The notes beneath the pieces are model-generated. The model was given only the letters and a program-made list of their open reading frames with translations. It had not been told where the DNA came from and ran no database searches. Shown in pieces: positions 45,249 through 54,347 of a stretch of 64,000 nucleotides of DNA. The stretch is from the NCBI RefSeq assembly GCF_014196115.1, contig NZ_JACIDB010000001.1:496001-560000 (forward strand), given 5' to 3'. This stretch comes from Sphingomonas aquatilis (GTDB taxonomy: Bacteria; Pseudomonadota; Alphaproteobacteria; Sphingomonadales; Sphingomonadaceae). Positions within the stretch are counted from its first letter, which is position 1, and the number at the start of each line of letters is the position of its first letter. The translations under genes were made by a program, and so were the position numbers.

Positions 45249-47714
45249 ATGTGGCGCAACATCCTGGGATTGGCCGCATTGGCATCGCCCCTCGCGATTG
45301 CCGCCTCGGCGCAGGGCCCCCACGCTATCGATCCGGCGCACTGGCCGACGGTCGCCCCGCCGCACGCCGATGCGGCGCTGGAGCAGCGCGTCGAGGCACT
45401 GCTTGCCGCCATGTCGATCGAGCAGAAGGTCGGGCAGACGATCCAGGGCGACATCGCCAGCACCACGCCGCAGGACGTCGCGACCTATCATCTCGGCAGC
45501 GTCCTGAACGGCGGCAGTTCGTCGCCGGGCGGGGACGAATATGCGCCGGCGTCCGCGTGGCTGGCGGCGGCCGACGCCTATTACGATGCCTCGATGCGGC
45601 CGCAGGGTTCGCTGCCGCGCATCCCCGTGATGTGGGGGAGCGACGCGGTACACGGTCATAACAATATCGTCGGTGCGACGCTGTTCCCGCACAATATCGG
45701 GCTGGGGGCGATGCGCGACCCGGCGCTGGTCCGGCGGATCGGCGCCGTCGCCGCGCGGGAGATGCGCGTGACCGGCCTCGACTGGACATTCGCGCCGACC
45801 CTGGCGGTCGCGCGCGACGATCGTTGGGGCCGCACCTACGAAAGCTTCTCCGAAGACCCGGCGCTCGTCACCTCCTACGCCGGCCCCTACGTCGAGGGGT
45901 TGCAGGGGCGGAGGGGCGCGAAGGACTGGCTGCGCGGCGACCATGTCATCGCGACCGCCAAGCATTTCATCGCCGATGGCGCGACGCAGGACGGCCGCGA
46001 CCGTGGCGACGCGCGGGTGGACGAGGCGACGCTGATCCGGCTGTACGCGCCGCCGTACCGGGCCGCGCTGAACGCGGGCGTGCAGGCGGTGATGGCGAGC
46101 TTTTCGAGCTGGAACGGCATCAAGATGCACGGCAATGGCGACCTGCTGACGGGCGTGCTGAAGCGGCGCTGGGGGTTCGATGGCCTGGTCGTGGGCGACT
46201 GGGACGGCCATGCCAAGGTGCCGGGCTGCACCCCGACCGACTGCCCCGCATCGATGGCGGCGGGGCTCGACATGTACATGGCGCCGGCAAGCTGGAAGGC
46301 GCTGTACGCCTCGACATTGGCGGCGGCGCGATCGGGCCGGCTGCCGATGGCACGGCTGGACGATGCGGTGCGGCGCATCCTGCGCGTCAAGCTGCGGGCC
46401 GGACTGTTCGAGGCGGGGCGTCCATCCTCGCGCACTCTTGCTGGCCGGTTCGATCTGCTCGGTTCGCCGGACCATCGCGCGGTCGCGCGCGCGGCGGTGC
46501 GTGAATCCTTGGTGATGCTGAAGAACCAGGGGGTGCTGCCGCTGGCGCCGTCCGCCCGCGTGCTGGTTGCCGGTGACGGCGCGAACGATATCGGCAAACA
46601 GTCGGGCGGCTGGACGCTGACGTGGCAGGGCGTGGGCACGACGCGCGAACGCTTCCCCCACGCCGAAACGATCGGAGAGGGGATCGTCGCGGCGGTGCGC
46701 GCGGGCGGCGGTCAGGCGACCATCGACGCCGAGGGTCGCTATGCCACGCGACCCGATGCCGCGATCGTGGTGTTCGGGGAAGACCCCTATGCCGAATTCC
46801 AGGGTGACCGAGCGGACCTCCTGTTCGACGATCCGCATGGTTCGCTGGCGATCATCCGGCGGCTGAAAGCGGCGGGGATCCCGGTGGTGGCGGTCTTCCT
46901 GTCCGGGCGGCCGTTGTGGGTCAATCGGCATCTGAATGCGGCCGATGCCTTCGTCGCGGCATGGCTGCCGGGTACGGAGGGCGGCGGCGTCGCCGATGTG
47001 CTGTTCGGCAAGTCCGATTTCCGCGGGCGTCTGTCCTTCTCCTGGCCCGGCGATGCGAAAGGTGAGCCGCTCAACGTCGGCGATGCGGACTATCGGCCGC
47101 TGTTCCCGTTCGGATATGGCCTGACCTATCGCAGCCGGGTCGCCTGGCGGCCGGTGTCGGAGCAGTCGGGGGTCGACGAAGGGGGCGGATCGCCGGTCGG
47201 CGTCCTGTTCCAGGGCGGCCGCGGCGTGCGCGGCAGACTGGTGCGGATCGATGGCGCGAACGACAGCCCGCAGACGGTGACGGGGATGGCGGATAACGGC
47301 TCCATCGCCGTGCGGCCGATCGATCGCGATCGCCAGGAAGACGCCATCGCGGCAACGTGGAGCGGGCGGGGGCGCGGCACCGTGCTGCTCGCCGAACCCC
47401 GCGCCGCCGACTGGTCGCACGACGGCCCGCTTGCCCTGACGATCGCGATGCGCGTCGATGCGGCACCAAGCGCACCCGTGACGATCGAGATGCGCTGCGG
47501 CGCCGGCTGTACCGGCCGGATCGATGCGACACGGGCGATCGCCGGTCTCGCCGGGCGGGGCTGGCAAACGTTGCGCGTGCCGCTCGGCTGCGTGGCGGGC
47601 GCCGACCTGCGGCGCATCACCGCCCCCTTCGCGCTGACGACAACGGGCGCGATGCGCGTCGCGCTGTCGTCGATCGAATTGAACCCCATTCAGGGAAAGG
47701 TCCAATGCCCATGA
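45249..47714 (+). CDS. GH3 exo-1,4-beta-glucosidase/glucan glucohydrolase with C-terminal beta domain
   Basis: An 821-aa secreted GH3 enzyme. Signal peptide (MWRNILGLAALASPLAIAASAQ), barrel domain with PVMWGSDAVHGHNNIVGATL, TAKHFIADGATQDGRDRGD and nucleophile D317 in VVGDWDGH, C-terminal GH3 domain (GGWTLTWQGVG), then a beta-rich domain of about 170 residues (from about 650) as in marine and plant-cell-wall-type exo-glucanases (ExoP type). It acts on beta-1,4- or beta-1,3-glucosides. ATG 45249 follows a GGGAGAG site; a GTG at 45243 is also in frame. It overlaps the GH105 start by 10 bp. Its presence suggests that glucose alternates with uronate in the substrate. Confidence 0.9.
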   Translation: MWRNILGLAALASPLAIAASAQGPHAIDPAHWPTVAPPHADAALEQRVEALLAAMSIEQKVGQTIQGDIASTTPQDVATYHLGSVLNGGSSSPGGDEYAPASAWLAAADAYYDASMRPQGSLPRIPVMWGSDAVHGHNNIVGATLFPHNIGLGAMRDPALVRRIGAVAAREMRVTGLDWTFAPTLAVARDDRWGRTYESFSEDPALVTSYAGPYVEGLQGRRGAKDWLRGDHVIATAKHFIADGATQDGRDRGDARVDEATLIRLYAPPYRAALNAGVQAVMASFSSWNGIKMHGNGDLLTGVLKRRWGFDGLVVGDWDGHAKVPGCTPTDCPASMAAGLDMYMAPASWKALYASTLAAARSGRLPMARLDDAVRRILRVKLRAGLFEAGRPSSRTLAGRFDLLGSPDHRAVARAAVRESLVMLKNQGVLPLAPSARVLVAGDGANDIGKQSGGWTLTWQGVGTTRERFPHAETIGEGIVAAVRAGGGQATIDAEGRYATRPDAAIVVFGEDPYAEFQGDRADLLFDDPHGSLAIIRRLKAAGIPVVAVFLSGRPLWVNRHLNAADAFVAAWLPGTEGGGVADVLFGKSDFRGRLSFSWPGDAKGEPLNVGDADYRPLFPFGYGLTYRSRVAWRPVSEQSGVDEGGGSPVGVLFQGGRGVRGRLVRIDGANDSPQTVTGMADNGSIAVRPIDRDRQEDAIAATWSGRGRGTVLLAEPRAADWSHDGPLALTIAMRVDAAPSAPVTIEMRCGAGCTGRIDATRAIAGLAGRGWQTLRVPLGCVAGADLRRITAPFALTTTGAMRVALSSIELNPIQGKVQCP

Positions 47715-48847
47715 TGCCGCTCGCCCCCGTCGTGCTGATGGCCACCGCTGCGGCGCAGCCCGTAATGCCGCAACCGGACGCCATCCTGGCATCGACCCGC
47801 CGCGTCGCCGACTGGCAGCTGGCGCACAAGGACAGCCTGGATCACATGCCCGCGGCCCGTGCCAGCGCGCGCAATCCGCGCGACTGGCAGCAGGCGACCT
47901 TCTGGCTGGCACTGACGGAGCTGGCCGACCGCGATCCGCGCTATACGGCGCCGGTCCTTGCGCTCGGCCGCCGCGAAGGCTGGCAGCTGGGCGCGAACCC
48001 CTTCCATGCCGATGACCAGCTGATCGCACAGGTGTGGGAATGGGCGTCGCGCCACGGTGCCGGTGCGGCGACGCTCGATCCCGCCAAGGCCTATTTCGAC
48101 AACGTCTTCGCGCATCGTCCGCGTGGCGACCTCGCCTTCGTGCCGCGCCAGCCCGGCAGCGGCGATTCCGCCTGTACCGCGCGATGGTGCTGGTGCGACG
48201 CACTGTTCATGGCGCCGCCGACGCTGCTGCACCTGGGCCGATCGCTGCGCGACCCGCGCTATGCCGCCTTCGTTCACGAGGAGTTTCGCGCCACCGCCGA
48301 CTATCTCTACGATCCCGGCGAACGCCTGTTCTTTCGCGACAGCCGCTTCTTCGACCGCCGCGATGCGCATGGCCGCAAGCTGTTCTGGAGCCGTGGCAAC
48401 GGCTGGGTGATGGCGGGTCTGGCACGGATCATCGGCGTATTGCCGGCCGACGATCCGCACCGTGCCTATTATGTCCGCCTGTTCCGCGACATGGCGTCGC
48501 GGCTCGTCACATTACAGAAGCCCGATGGCTATTGGGCGCCCTCGCTCCTCGACAACGGCCCGGATACGCCGCCCGAGTCGAGCGGGACCGGTTTCTTCAC
48601 CTATGCCTTTGCCTGGGGCGTGCGGCACGGCATTCTCGATACCGCCATCTATCGCCCCGCCGCGATCCGGGGCTGGGCGGCGATGCAGCGCGCGGTGCAG
48701 CCCGACGGGATGCTCGGCTGGGTGCAGCAGGTGGGCGACCGACCCGATGCGGTCAATCGCGACGACACGCAATTCTACGGCTCCGGCGCCTATCTGCTCG
48801 CGGGCACGGCGATGTACGATCTCGCGCGCGCGGCGCCCCGCCGCTGA
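47705..48847 (+). CDS. GH105 unsaturated uronyl hydrolase, exported
   Basis: Hydrolyses the unsaturated delta-4,5 uronic acid left by lyases, by hydration of the double bond. The 380-aa (alpha/alpha)6 protein has a short signal (MPMMPLAPVVLMATAAAQ), the HADDQLIAQVWEW block (D103, D104), the catalytic-Asp motif WCWCDALFMAPP (D165) and RGNGWVMAGL, all GH105-like; GH88 is the close alternative. AAAGG precedes ATG 47705, which overlaps the GH3 end by 10 bp. It is the natural partner of the PL7 and PL5/PL38-type lyases. Confidence 0.88.
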   Translation: MPMMPLAPVVLMATAAAQPVMPQPDAILASTRRVADWQLAHKDSLDHMPAARASARNPRDWQQATFWLALTELADRDPRYTAPVLALGRREGWQLGANPFHADDQLIAQVWEWASRHGAGAATLDPAKAYFDNVFAHRPRGDLAFVPRQPGSGDSACTARWCWCDALFMAPPTLLHLGRSLRDPRYAAFVHEEFRATADYLYDPGERLFFRDSRFFDRRDAHGRKLFWSRGNGWVMAGLARIIGVLPADDPHRAYYVRLFRDMASRLVTLQKPDGYWAPSLLDNGPDTPPESSGTGFFTYAFAWGVRHGILDTAIYRPAAIRGWAAMQRAVQPDGMLGWVQQVGDRPDAVNRDDTQFYGSGAYLLAGTAMYDLARAAPRR

Positions 48848-48965
48848 TCCTTTGCGAGCCGGTATGGGAGCGCATGGCCGTGCCGGCGACGTGTCGGCCC
48901 GAAAGGCAGGCGGGCCTATCGTGTTTATGTTGCGGCGTTTCTTCGCAGAGGCCCTCCGCTGACGT

Positions 48966-49014
48966 TGACACCCATCATTAAAGTTGTATGACATCCTAGT
49001 CATTGACACCGGTA
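48966..49014 (+). promoter_or_regulatory. Promoter and GntR-B operator of receptor 3
   Basis: TTGACA (48966-48971), 16-bp spacer, TATGAC (48988-48993) forms a good sigma-70 promoter. The site TTGTATGACAT (48985-48995) overlaps its -10 box, so binding would repress. Downstream TTGACACCGGT (49004-49014) contains the shared decamer TGACACCGGT. Confidence 0.6.
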
Positions 49015-49060
49015 GCAATGGGGAGGGCCAACCACCCGAAGCCGGTGCAGGGAGGATAGG

Positions 49061-52000
49061 ATGCTTTCGACCAACACGCCGACACGGCCCATGCTGCGCC
49101 GTTTCCTGCTCTGCTCTGCGGCGGGTATCGTCCTCGCGCCCGCGCCGCTCGTCGCGCAATCGACGTCGTCGACCGGTCAGGCGAACAGCGCCAGCATCGC
49201 GTCGCCAGCGGTCCAGCCCAACCCGGTGCAGCAGGCAGCGCCGCCTGCCCAGGCTGCCGGGGCAGGGGAACCGGCCGATCCCATTGCCGCAGCGGCGCAG
49301 GATGTCGGCGAGGCGGGGGCCGATATCGTCGTCACCGGCGCACGGGCGACGCAGCGCACGTCGATCGAATTGAAGCGTAACGCGACGGTCGTCGTCGACG
49401 GACTGGTCAGCGACGAAATCGGCGCGACGCCGGACAATAGCGTCGGCGATACGCTGGAACGGATCGCGGGTGTTTCGGCGGATCGGTTCAAGGGCAATGC
49501 CAACGAACTGTCGGTGCGCGGCCTGGGCCCGACGCTCAGCTTCGCGACGTTCAATGGTCGCGAAGTGTCGACGGCGGGCGGCGACCGCTCGGTCGCCTTT
49601 CAGCAATTCCCCTCCGAGCTCGTCAACGGCGTGCTCGTCTACAAGACGCAACAGGCCGATTTCCTGGAAGGCGGCGTCGGCGGCATCATCGAATTGCGAT
49701 CGATCAAGCCGCTCGATTACGGCAAGCGTCGACTGCAGGCGGAAATTCGCGGCGATTTCCAGCCCAAGGCGGACGACGTCTATCAGGACGACGGCCTCGG
49801 CTATCGCGCCAACGTTTCCTATACCGACGTTTTCAAGACCGGGATCGGCGACATCGGCGTGTCGATCGGCTTTCAGCGGCAGGACACGACCGCGCCGGAA
49901 GATTATTACAACGCCAACGCCACGTTCCAGCCCTGCAATACCAGCGCGCTCAATCCGTCGTTGCTGACGGGCACGGCGGCACAGCTGACCGCGGCGGGCG
50001 CCAGTGCCAATTGCGCGCTGACCACCGGCCCGCGCGCCGTGACGGGCACCACCGTGGGCGAGAGCCGTGGCGACACCTATTATGCCAACAGCTCGCGCAG
50101 TTTCCGCACGCAGCAGACGTCCGAGGTGCGCAACGCGCTGATCGGTGCCGTGCAGTGGCGGCCGGCGCCCGACTTCGACATCACGTTCGACGGCCAATAT
50201 TCGACGCGTGACAGCCTCGAAAAGCGCAACGTGCTGGGCATTACGGAAGGGCTGCGTGGCGTGCAGCCGCTGATCGTCGGCACGGGGAGCAACGGCTATT
50301 CGAAGGGCGCGCTGATCAGCTACCGCGGCAACAGCTTCGTCGAGGACCAGCTGGAGCGTCGGCAGCGGAACGAGGATTATATCGGGGGCGGCCTGAGCCT
50401 CAACTGGACGCCGGGGCCGTGGCAGTTCACCGCCGACGCCTCATTCTCCAAATCGCACCGGACCGAGACGCAGAAGCAGACGCGGATGCGCTCGACCAAT
50501 CGCGTCGCCTATACGCTGAGCTACCTCGACGACGATGTCGTGCCCAACGTCACCTTCGACAATTTCGACGTGACCGATCCGGCCAACTTCCTCAACACCG
50601 CCGCCAATGCGGTCTATGCGCGCAACCGCTTCGTCACCGACCGCAAGGACGAGATCTGGGCGGGCCGCTTCGACGTCAATCGCGAGCTGGAAGGCTTTTT
50701 CACCGCATTCAAGTTCGGCGCGCGCTACAGCAGCCATCATCGCACCAACGACAATGCGCGCAACAGCGACCTCAACACGCTGACGACGTTGAACGGCCAA
50801 ACGCCGGCGCAGCTGATCACCGCGGCGAACCTCAACTGCCGCGCGCCGTTCACCACGCAATCGTACATGCGCGGCGTCGGCACCAACGTCACGCGCTGGG
50901 CGACGTTCGACAACGACTGCCTGTTCCGCACCTTCACGGGCAGCGACAGCGCGCTGCCGTACCCCGCGGACGGCCGCGACCCGAGCGACATCGATGTGCG
51001 GGAAAGCATCTACGCCGCGTATGCCATGGCAAGCTTCCGCGGCGATGCGGGCACCATCCCGTACAGCGGCAATATCGGTGGCCGTTTCGTCGACACGCGC
51101 ATCACGTCCAAAGGGTATCGCCAGGCCTATCTGATCACGATCGATCCCGGTGCCGACACCTATACCGTCGCGGTGGATCCGACGGGGCAGCTGACGCAGA
51201 ACACGGCGAAGGGGCATTATCGCTATTTCCTGCCGAGTTCGAATCTGTCGTTCGACCTCAGCCAGCAGCTCAAGCTGCGCCTTGCCGCCTATCGCGCCAT
51301 CGCCCGTTCCGGGATCGAAAGCTTCGGCGCGGGCGTGAACCTCAATCCGTCGACCGGCACGGGTACGAACAACATCATCTTCAACGCGACCACCGGCAAT
51401 CCGAACCTGAAGCCGCTGCGCGCGTGGAATACCGATGCGAGCCTGGAGCTCTATGCGTCGAAGGATACGCTGGTCGCGATCGCCGGTTACTATAAGTGGA
51501 TCACCGGCGCGGTGATCGGTCGGTCGGAGCCGATCCCGACCAACATCACCGTCACCACCACGAGCACGACACCGGGCGCGCCGCGCCAGACGCAGAATTT
51601 CACGATCAATCCGGTCGCGCCGGCCAACGACCTCAACACGCGGCACCTCTACGGGTTCGAGGCGACGGTGAGCCACGCCTTCACCTGGCTGCCCTCTCCG
51701 CTGGACGGGTTCGGCGTCAACGGATCGGTGGGACGCGCCTGGGCTGATTTCGAATTCCCCGAAACGTCGCCGATCCAGACGACGACCCCGATCGTCAATT
51801 TCGTCGAGCCGGCGAACCTGATCGGCCTGTCGAACTGGACGGGCAGCGGTTCGGTCTACTTCGAGAAATGGGGCCTCTCGCTGCGTGCCAATGCGCGCTA
51901 CCGGTCGAGCTATTACAAGCCCAACGGCGGCACCAACCGGTCGGTGCGCGAGGGCACGTATCTGAACCTGTCCGCGCAGTACAACATCAGCAAGACGGTG

Positions 52001-52129
52001 CAGCTGAAGGCGCAGGCGCTGAACGTCACGGGCACGAAGGACGTCTTCTACAAGGGCGGCTACGACAGCATCGCCGAGGTGTCGAACAGCGGACCGCAAT
52101 ATTTCTTCGGCTTCCGGGTGCGCCTGTGA
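49061..52129 (+). CDS. TonB-dependent outer-membrane receptor (receptor 3)
   Basis: A 1022-aa receptor of the same large subfamily as receptor 2. Signal region LRRFLLCSAAGIVLAPAPLVAQ, Ala/Gln/Pro-rich leader, DIVVTGARATQRTSIELKRN, plug with ERIAGVSADRFKGNANELSV and LSFATFNGREVSTAGGDRS, large barrel. The last residues are FFGFRVRL, so the C-terminal residue is leucine instead of phenylalanine. GGAGGATAGG precedes ATG 49061. The lyase start overlaps its stop by 4 bp (GTGA). Distinct from receptor 2 in the plug, so it may take a different oligosaccharide. Confidence 0.92.
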   Translation: MLSTNTPTRPMLRRFLLCSAAGIVLAPAPLVAQSTSSTGQANSASIASPAVQPNPVQQAAPPAQAAGAGEPADPIAAAAQDVGEAGADIVVTGARATQRTSIELKRNATVVVDGLVSDEIGATPDNSVGDTLERIAGVSADRFKGNANELSVRGLGPTLSFATFNGREVSTAGGDRSVAFQQFPSELVNGVLVYKTQQADFLEGGVGGIIELRSIKPLDYGKRRLQAEIRGDFQPKADDVYQDDGLGYRANVSYTDVFKTGIGDIGVSIGFQRQDTTAPEDYYNANATFQPCNTSALNPSLLTGTAAQLTAAGASANCALTTGPRAVTGTTVGESRGDTYYANSSRSFRTQQTSEVRNALIGAVQWRPAPDFDITFDGQYSTRDSLEKRNVLGITEGLRGVQPLIVGTGSNGYSKGALISYRGNSFVEDQLERRQRNEDYIGGGLSLNWTPGPWQFTADASFSKSHRTETQKQTRMRSTNRVAYTLSYLDDDVVPNVTFDNFDVTDPANFLNTAANAVYARNRFVTDRKDEIWAGRFDVNRELEGFFTAFKFGARYSSHHRTNDNARNSDLNTLTTLNGQTPAQLITAANLNCRAPFTTQSYMRGVGTNVTRWATFDNDCLFRTFTGSDSALPYPADGRDPSDIDVRESIYAAYAMASFRGDAGTIPYSGNIGGRFVDTRITSKGYRQAYLITIDPGADTYTVAVDPTGQLTQNTAKGHYRYFLPSSNLSFDLSQQLKLRLAAYRAIARSGIESFGAGVNLNPSTGTGTNNIIFNATTGNPNLKPLRAWNTDASLELYASKDTLVAIAGYYKWITGAVIGRSEPIPTNITVTTTSTTPGAPRQTQNFTINPVAPANDLNTRHLYGFEATVSHAFTWLPSPLDGFGVNGSVGRAWADFEFPETSPIQTTTPIVNFVEPANLIGLSNWTGSGSVYFEKWGLSLRANARYRSSYYKPNGGTNRSVREGTYLNLSAQYNISKTVQLKAQALNVTGTKDVFYKGGYDSIAEVSNSGPQYFFGFRVRL

Positions 52130-53418
52130 TCCCGCTTGGCAAGGCATTTCTCCCCCTAGGCCTTGTCGTCACTGCCGCCGCGCCAAACGGTGCGGCGGCA
52201 GCCTTTTTGGAACGGGCGCCCGCTGCGCAACCGGCGTCATGCCGCGGCGCGGAGGGCTTTTCCCAGGCATTCGGCGGGCGACGCACCTTCCTGCTGCAAC
52301 CCGATCAGCTCAACGCCCTGAAGGCCGAGCGGAGCCGCTCGCCCGAGGTTGCCGAGGCCTATCGCCAACTGATCGCGCGTGCGGAGGCCGCGCTGGCGCG
52401 CCGACTGGTGTCGGTGACGGACAAGGTGACGATCCCGCCGTCGGGCGATCGACACGACTATCTGAGCATCGCGCCTTATTGGTGGCCCGATCCGTCCAAT
52501 CCCAAGGGACCGTATGTGCGCCGCGACGGTGAGGTGAATCCCGATCGCGACGGCAACCGCTACGACCGGACCGCGATGGGGCGGATGAGCGGTGACGTGC
52601 AGGCCCTGGGTCTGGCGTATTTCTACACCGACGATCCGCGCTATGCCGCGGGTGCGGCGCGGGCGATCCGCACCTGGTTCCTCGATCCGGCGACGGCGAT
52701 GAACCCCAATGCAAATTTCGCGCAGGCCGTGCGCGGGCGCGAAGATGGCCGGGCGGAAGGGGTGCTCGACACCAATGCCTTTCAACCGGTGGTCGAGACG
52801 ATCGGCCTGATCGCGCCGGCCAAGGTGCTGACCCCTGCGGACACCGCCGCGCTGGAAACCTGGTTCGGCCGCTACGTCGATTGGATGCAGTCGAGCCGCA
52901 ACGGGCGGGCGGAGCAGGCCGGGAAGAACAATCATGGCATCTGGTTCGACAATCAACTGGCGCATTATGCGCTGTTCGCGCGTCGCCCCGCAGTCGCGCG
53001 GCGCGTCATCGAAGCCTTTCCCAAGCGGCGGATCGCGGCGCAGTTCATGCCCGATGGTCGTTTGCCGGCGGAACTCGCCCGTACGCGCAGCTTCCATTAT
53101 TCGATCTATGCCCTGACGCCGGCCTATGACGTCGCCGATCTGGGCGAGTGCCTGGGGATCGACATCTGGCATTGGCAGGACCCGAAGGGCAGGGGATTGC
53201 GCAGCGCCACCGCGTTTCTGGCCGCCTATCGCGACCGGATGGCGCAATGGCCCTATCGCGAGATCAAACCCGAGCCCGGCATTCTGGAGCCACTGCTGGT
53301 GCGCGCCGGCCAGGCCTGGCCCGGCACCTATGCGGCCACGGCGCGCGGATATCCCTTTGCCCTGACCTATCGGTCCAGCGGACCGGTTAGCGCCACATCC
53401 GCTGCAGCCGGCATGTGA
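52126..53418 (+). CDS. Alginate-lyase superfamily lyase (PL38/PL5-like), secreted
   Basis: A 430-aa exported (alpha/alpha)-toroid lyase. GTG at 52126 overlaps the receptor stop and gives a signal (LGKAFLPLGLVVTAAAPNGAAAA). Motifs: APYWWPDPSNPKGPYVRRDG (117-135), the KNNHGIWFDNQ block with N268/N269 and H270, and RTRSFHYSIYAL with R319, R321, H324 and Y325, matching the Asn-His and Arg/His/Tyr sets of PL5-type lyases. The YWWPDP-RRDG block is shared with 57526-58704 and is typical of the PL38 branch, which to my knowledge holds beta-1,4-glucuronan lyases. It is cotranscribed with receptor 3. Confidence 0.85.
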   Translation: MIPLGKAFLPLGLVVTAAAPNGAAAAFLERAPAAQPASCRGAEGFSQAFGGRRTFLLQPDQLNALKAERSRSPEVAEAYRQLIARAEAALARRLVSVTDKVTIPPSGDRHDYLSIAPYWWPDPSNPKGPYVRRDGEVNPDRDGNRYDRTAMGRMSGDVQALGLAYFYTDDPRYAAGAARAIRTWFLDPATAMNPNANFAQAVRGREDGRAEGVLDTNAFQPVVETIGLIAPAKVLTPADTAALETWFGRYVDWMQSSRNGRAEQAGKNNHGIWFDNQLAHYALFARRPAVARRVIEAFPKRRIAAQFMPDGRLPAELARTRSFHYSIYALTPAYDVADLGECLGIDIWHWQDPKGRGLRSATAFLAAYRDRMAQWPYREIKPEPGILEPLLVRAGQAWPGTYAATARGYPFALTYRSSGPVSATSAAAGM

Positions 53419-53469
53419 CCCGCGAGGGCATCGGGCAACCGCCGTCACCTGTCGGGAAGCGCTTGCGCA

Positions 53470-53501
53470 TGACACCGGTTCCCCATAGGTTGTCGTACAA
53501 C
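53470..53501 (+). promoter_or_regulatory. GntR-B operator and conserved decamer upstream of the hydratase operon
   Basis: TGACACCGGT (53470-53479) and GTTGTCGTACAAC (53489-53501), the latter a perfect match to TTGT-N3-ACAA. They lie 30-60 bp upstream of the hydratase start. A possible weak promoter is TTGCGC (53463-53468) with TAGGTT 17 bp downstream, which would put the operator over the -10/start region. Confidence 0.6.
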
Positions 53502-53529
53502 AAGTAGAATGGGGAGGGCCGTTAGAGCC

Positions 53530-54324
53530 ATGACGTCGCCGTCGGATACGATGTCCATCGATGCGATCGCCCGCGCGTTCGTTGACGCGCGCCGCACAGC
53601 GCGGATGCTGCCAGCGTTTCCCGGCGCCATGCCGCCAGATCTCGCCACCGCCTATCGGGTGCAGGATCGGGCGATCGGGATCGCGACCGGCACCGTCGCG
53701 GGATGGAAGGTCGGGCGGATCAATCCCCCGGTCGAGGGTGTCGACCGTCTCGCAGGACCGATTTTTGCGGATACGATCGTCACCGAGACAGACCCACCGA
53801 CGGCGATGGCGATCTACGCCGATGGCTTCGGCGCGGCGGAGGCGGAGTTCCTGCTGCGTATCGGGGGAACCCCCGACCCGACCAGGACGCACTACGCCAT
53901 GGAGGATGCGATCGCGCTGATCGACGCCGTGCATGTCGGCATTGAGATTGCGAGTTCGCCCTTTCCCGGGATCAACGCGCACGGGCCGATGGTCACCATT
54001 TCCGACCATGGCAACAACAACGGCCTGGTCGTCGGTGCTGCCATCCCCGACTGGCGGGATGCAGACCTCAACGCCTGGCCGGTGACGCTGGCGGTCAACG
54101 GCGCCATCGTCGGCGCCGCCACCGCCGCCACCATGCTGGATGGCCCGATCGGTGCGGCGCGCTTTCTGTTCGAGCATGCGGCGGCGCGCGGTATCGCGTT
54201 GCAACGCGGCCAGTGGATATCGACGGGTGCGGTGACCGGGGTCCACCCCGTCGCGCCCGGCGATCGGGTCGAGGCGAGGTTCGACCATCGCTACGGCGTC
54301 ACCTGCACGATCAAAGCCCATTAA
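53530..54324 (+). CDS. 2-keto-4-pentenoate hydratase/FAH-superfamily protein (MhpD-like)
   Basis: A 264-aa cytoplasmic protein of the fumarylacetoacetate hydrolase superfamily. K60 in GWKVGRIN and the metal-binding glutamates E104/E106 in GAAEAEFLLRIG fit MhpD-type hydratases, which add water to 2-keto-4-pentenoates, as well as related decarboxylases and sugar-acid enzymes. Here it is the first gene of an operon with a hexuronate carrier and two exported putative lyases. The window has no kduI/kduD or DEH reductase, so this protein could handle an unsaturated keto-uronate; that is a guess. ATG 53530; a second in-frame ATG is at 53551. Confidence 0.75.
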   Translation: MTSPSDTMSIDAIARAFVDARRTARMLPAFPGAMPPDLATAYRVQDRAIGIATGTVAGWKVGRINPPVEGVDRLAGPIFADTIVTETDPPTAMAIYADGFGAAEAEFLLRIGGTPDPTRTHYAMEDAIALIDAVHVGIEIASSPFPGINAHGPMVTISDHGNNNGLVVGAAIPDWRDADLNAWPVTLAVNGAIVGAATAATMLDGPIGAARFLFEHAAARGIALQRGQWISTGAVTGVHPVAPGDRVEARFDHRYGVTCTIKAH

Positions 54325-54347
54325 GAGGCCGCTACCGGAGAGAGACT

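Noticed and set aside
44061..48203. Very long open frame of 1380 aa on the minus strand
   Set aside because: It is a high-GC shadow of GH3 and GH105; its Arg/His/Ala-rich translation has no domains and runs across real genes on both strands.
50441..52147. 568-aa minus-strand frame opposite receptor 3
   Set aside because: Antisense shadow caused by GC3 bias; receptor 3 has full plug and barrel features on the plus strand.
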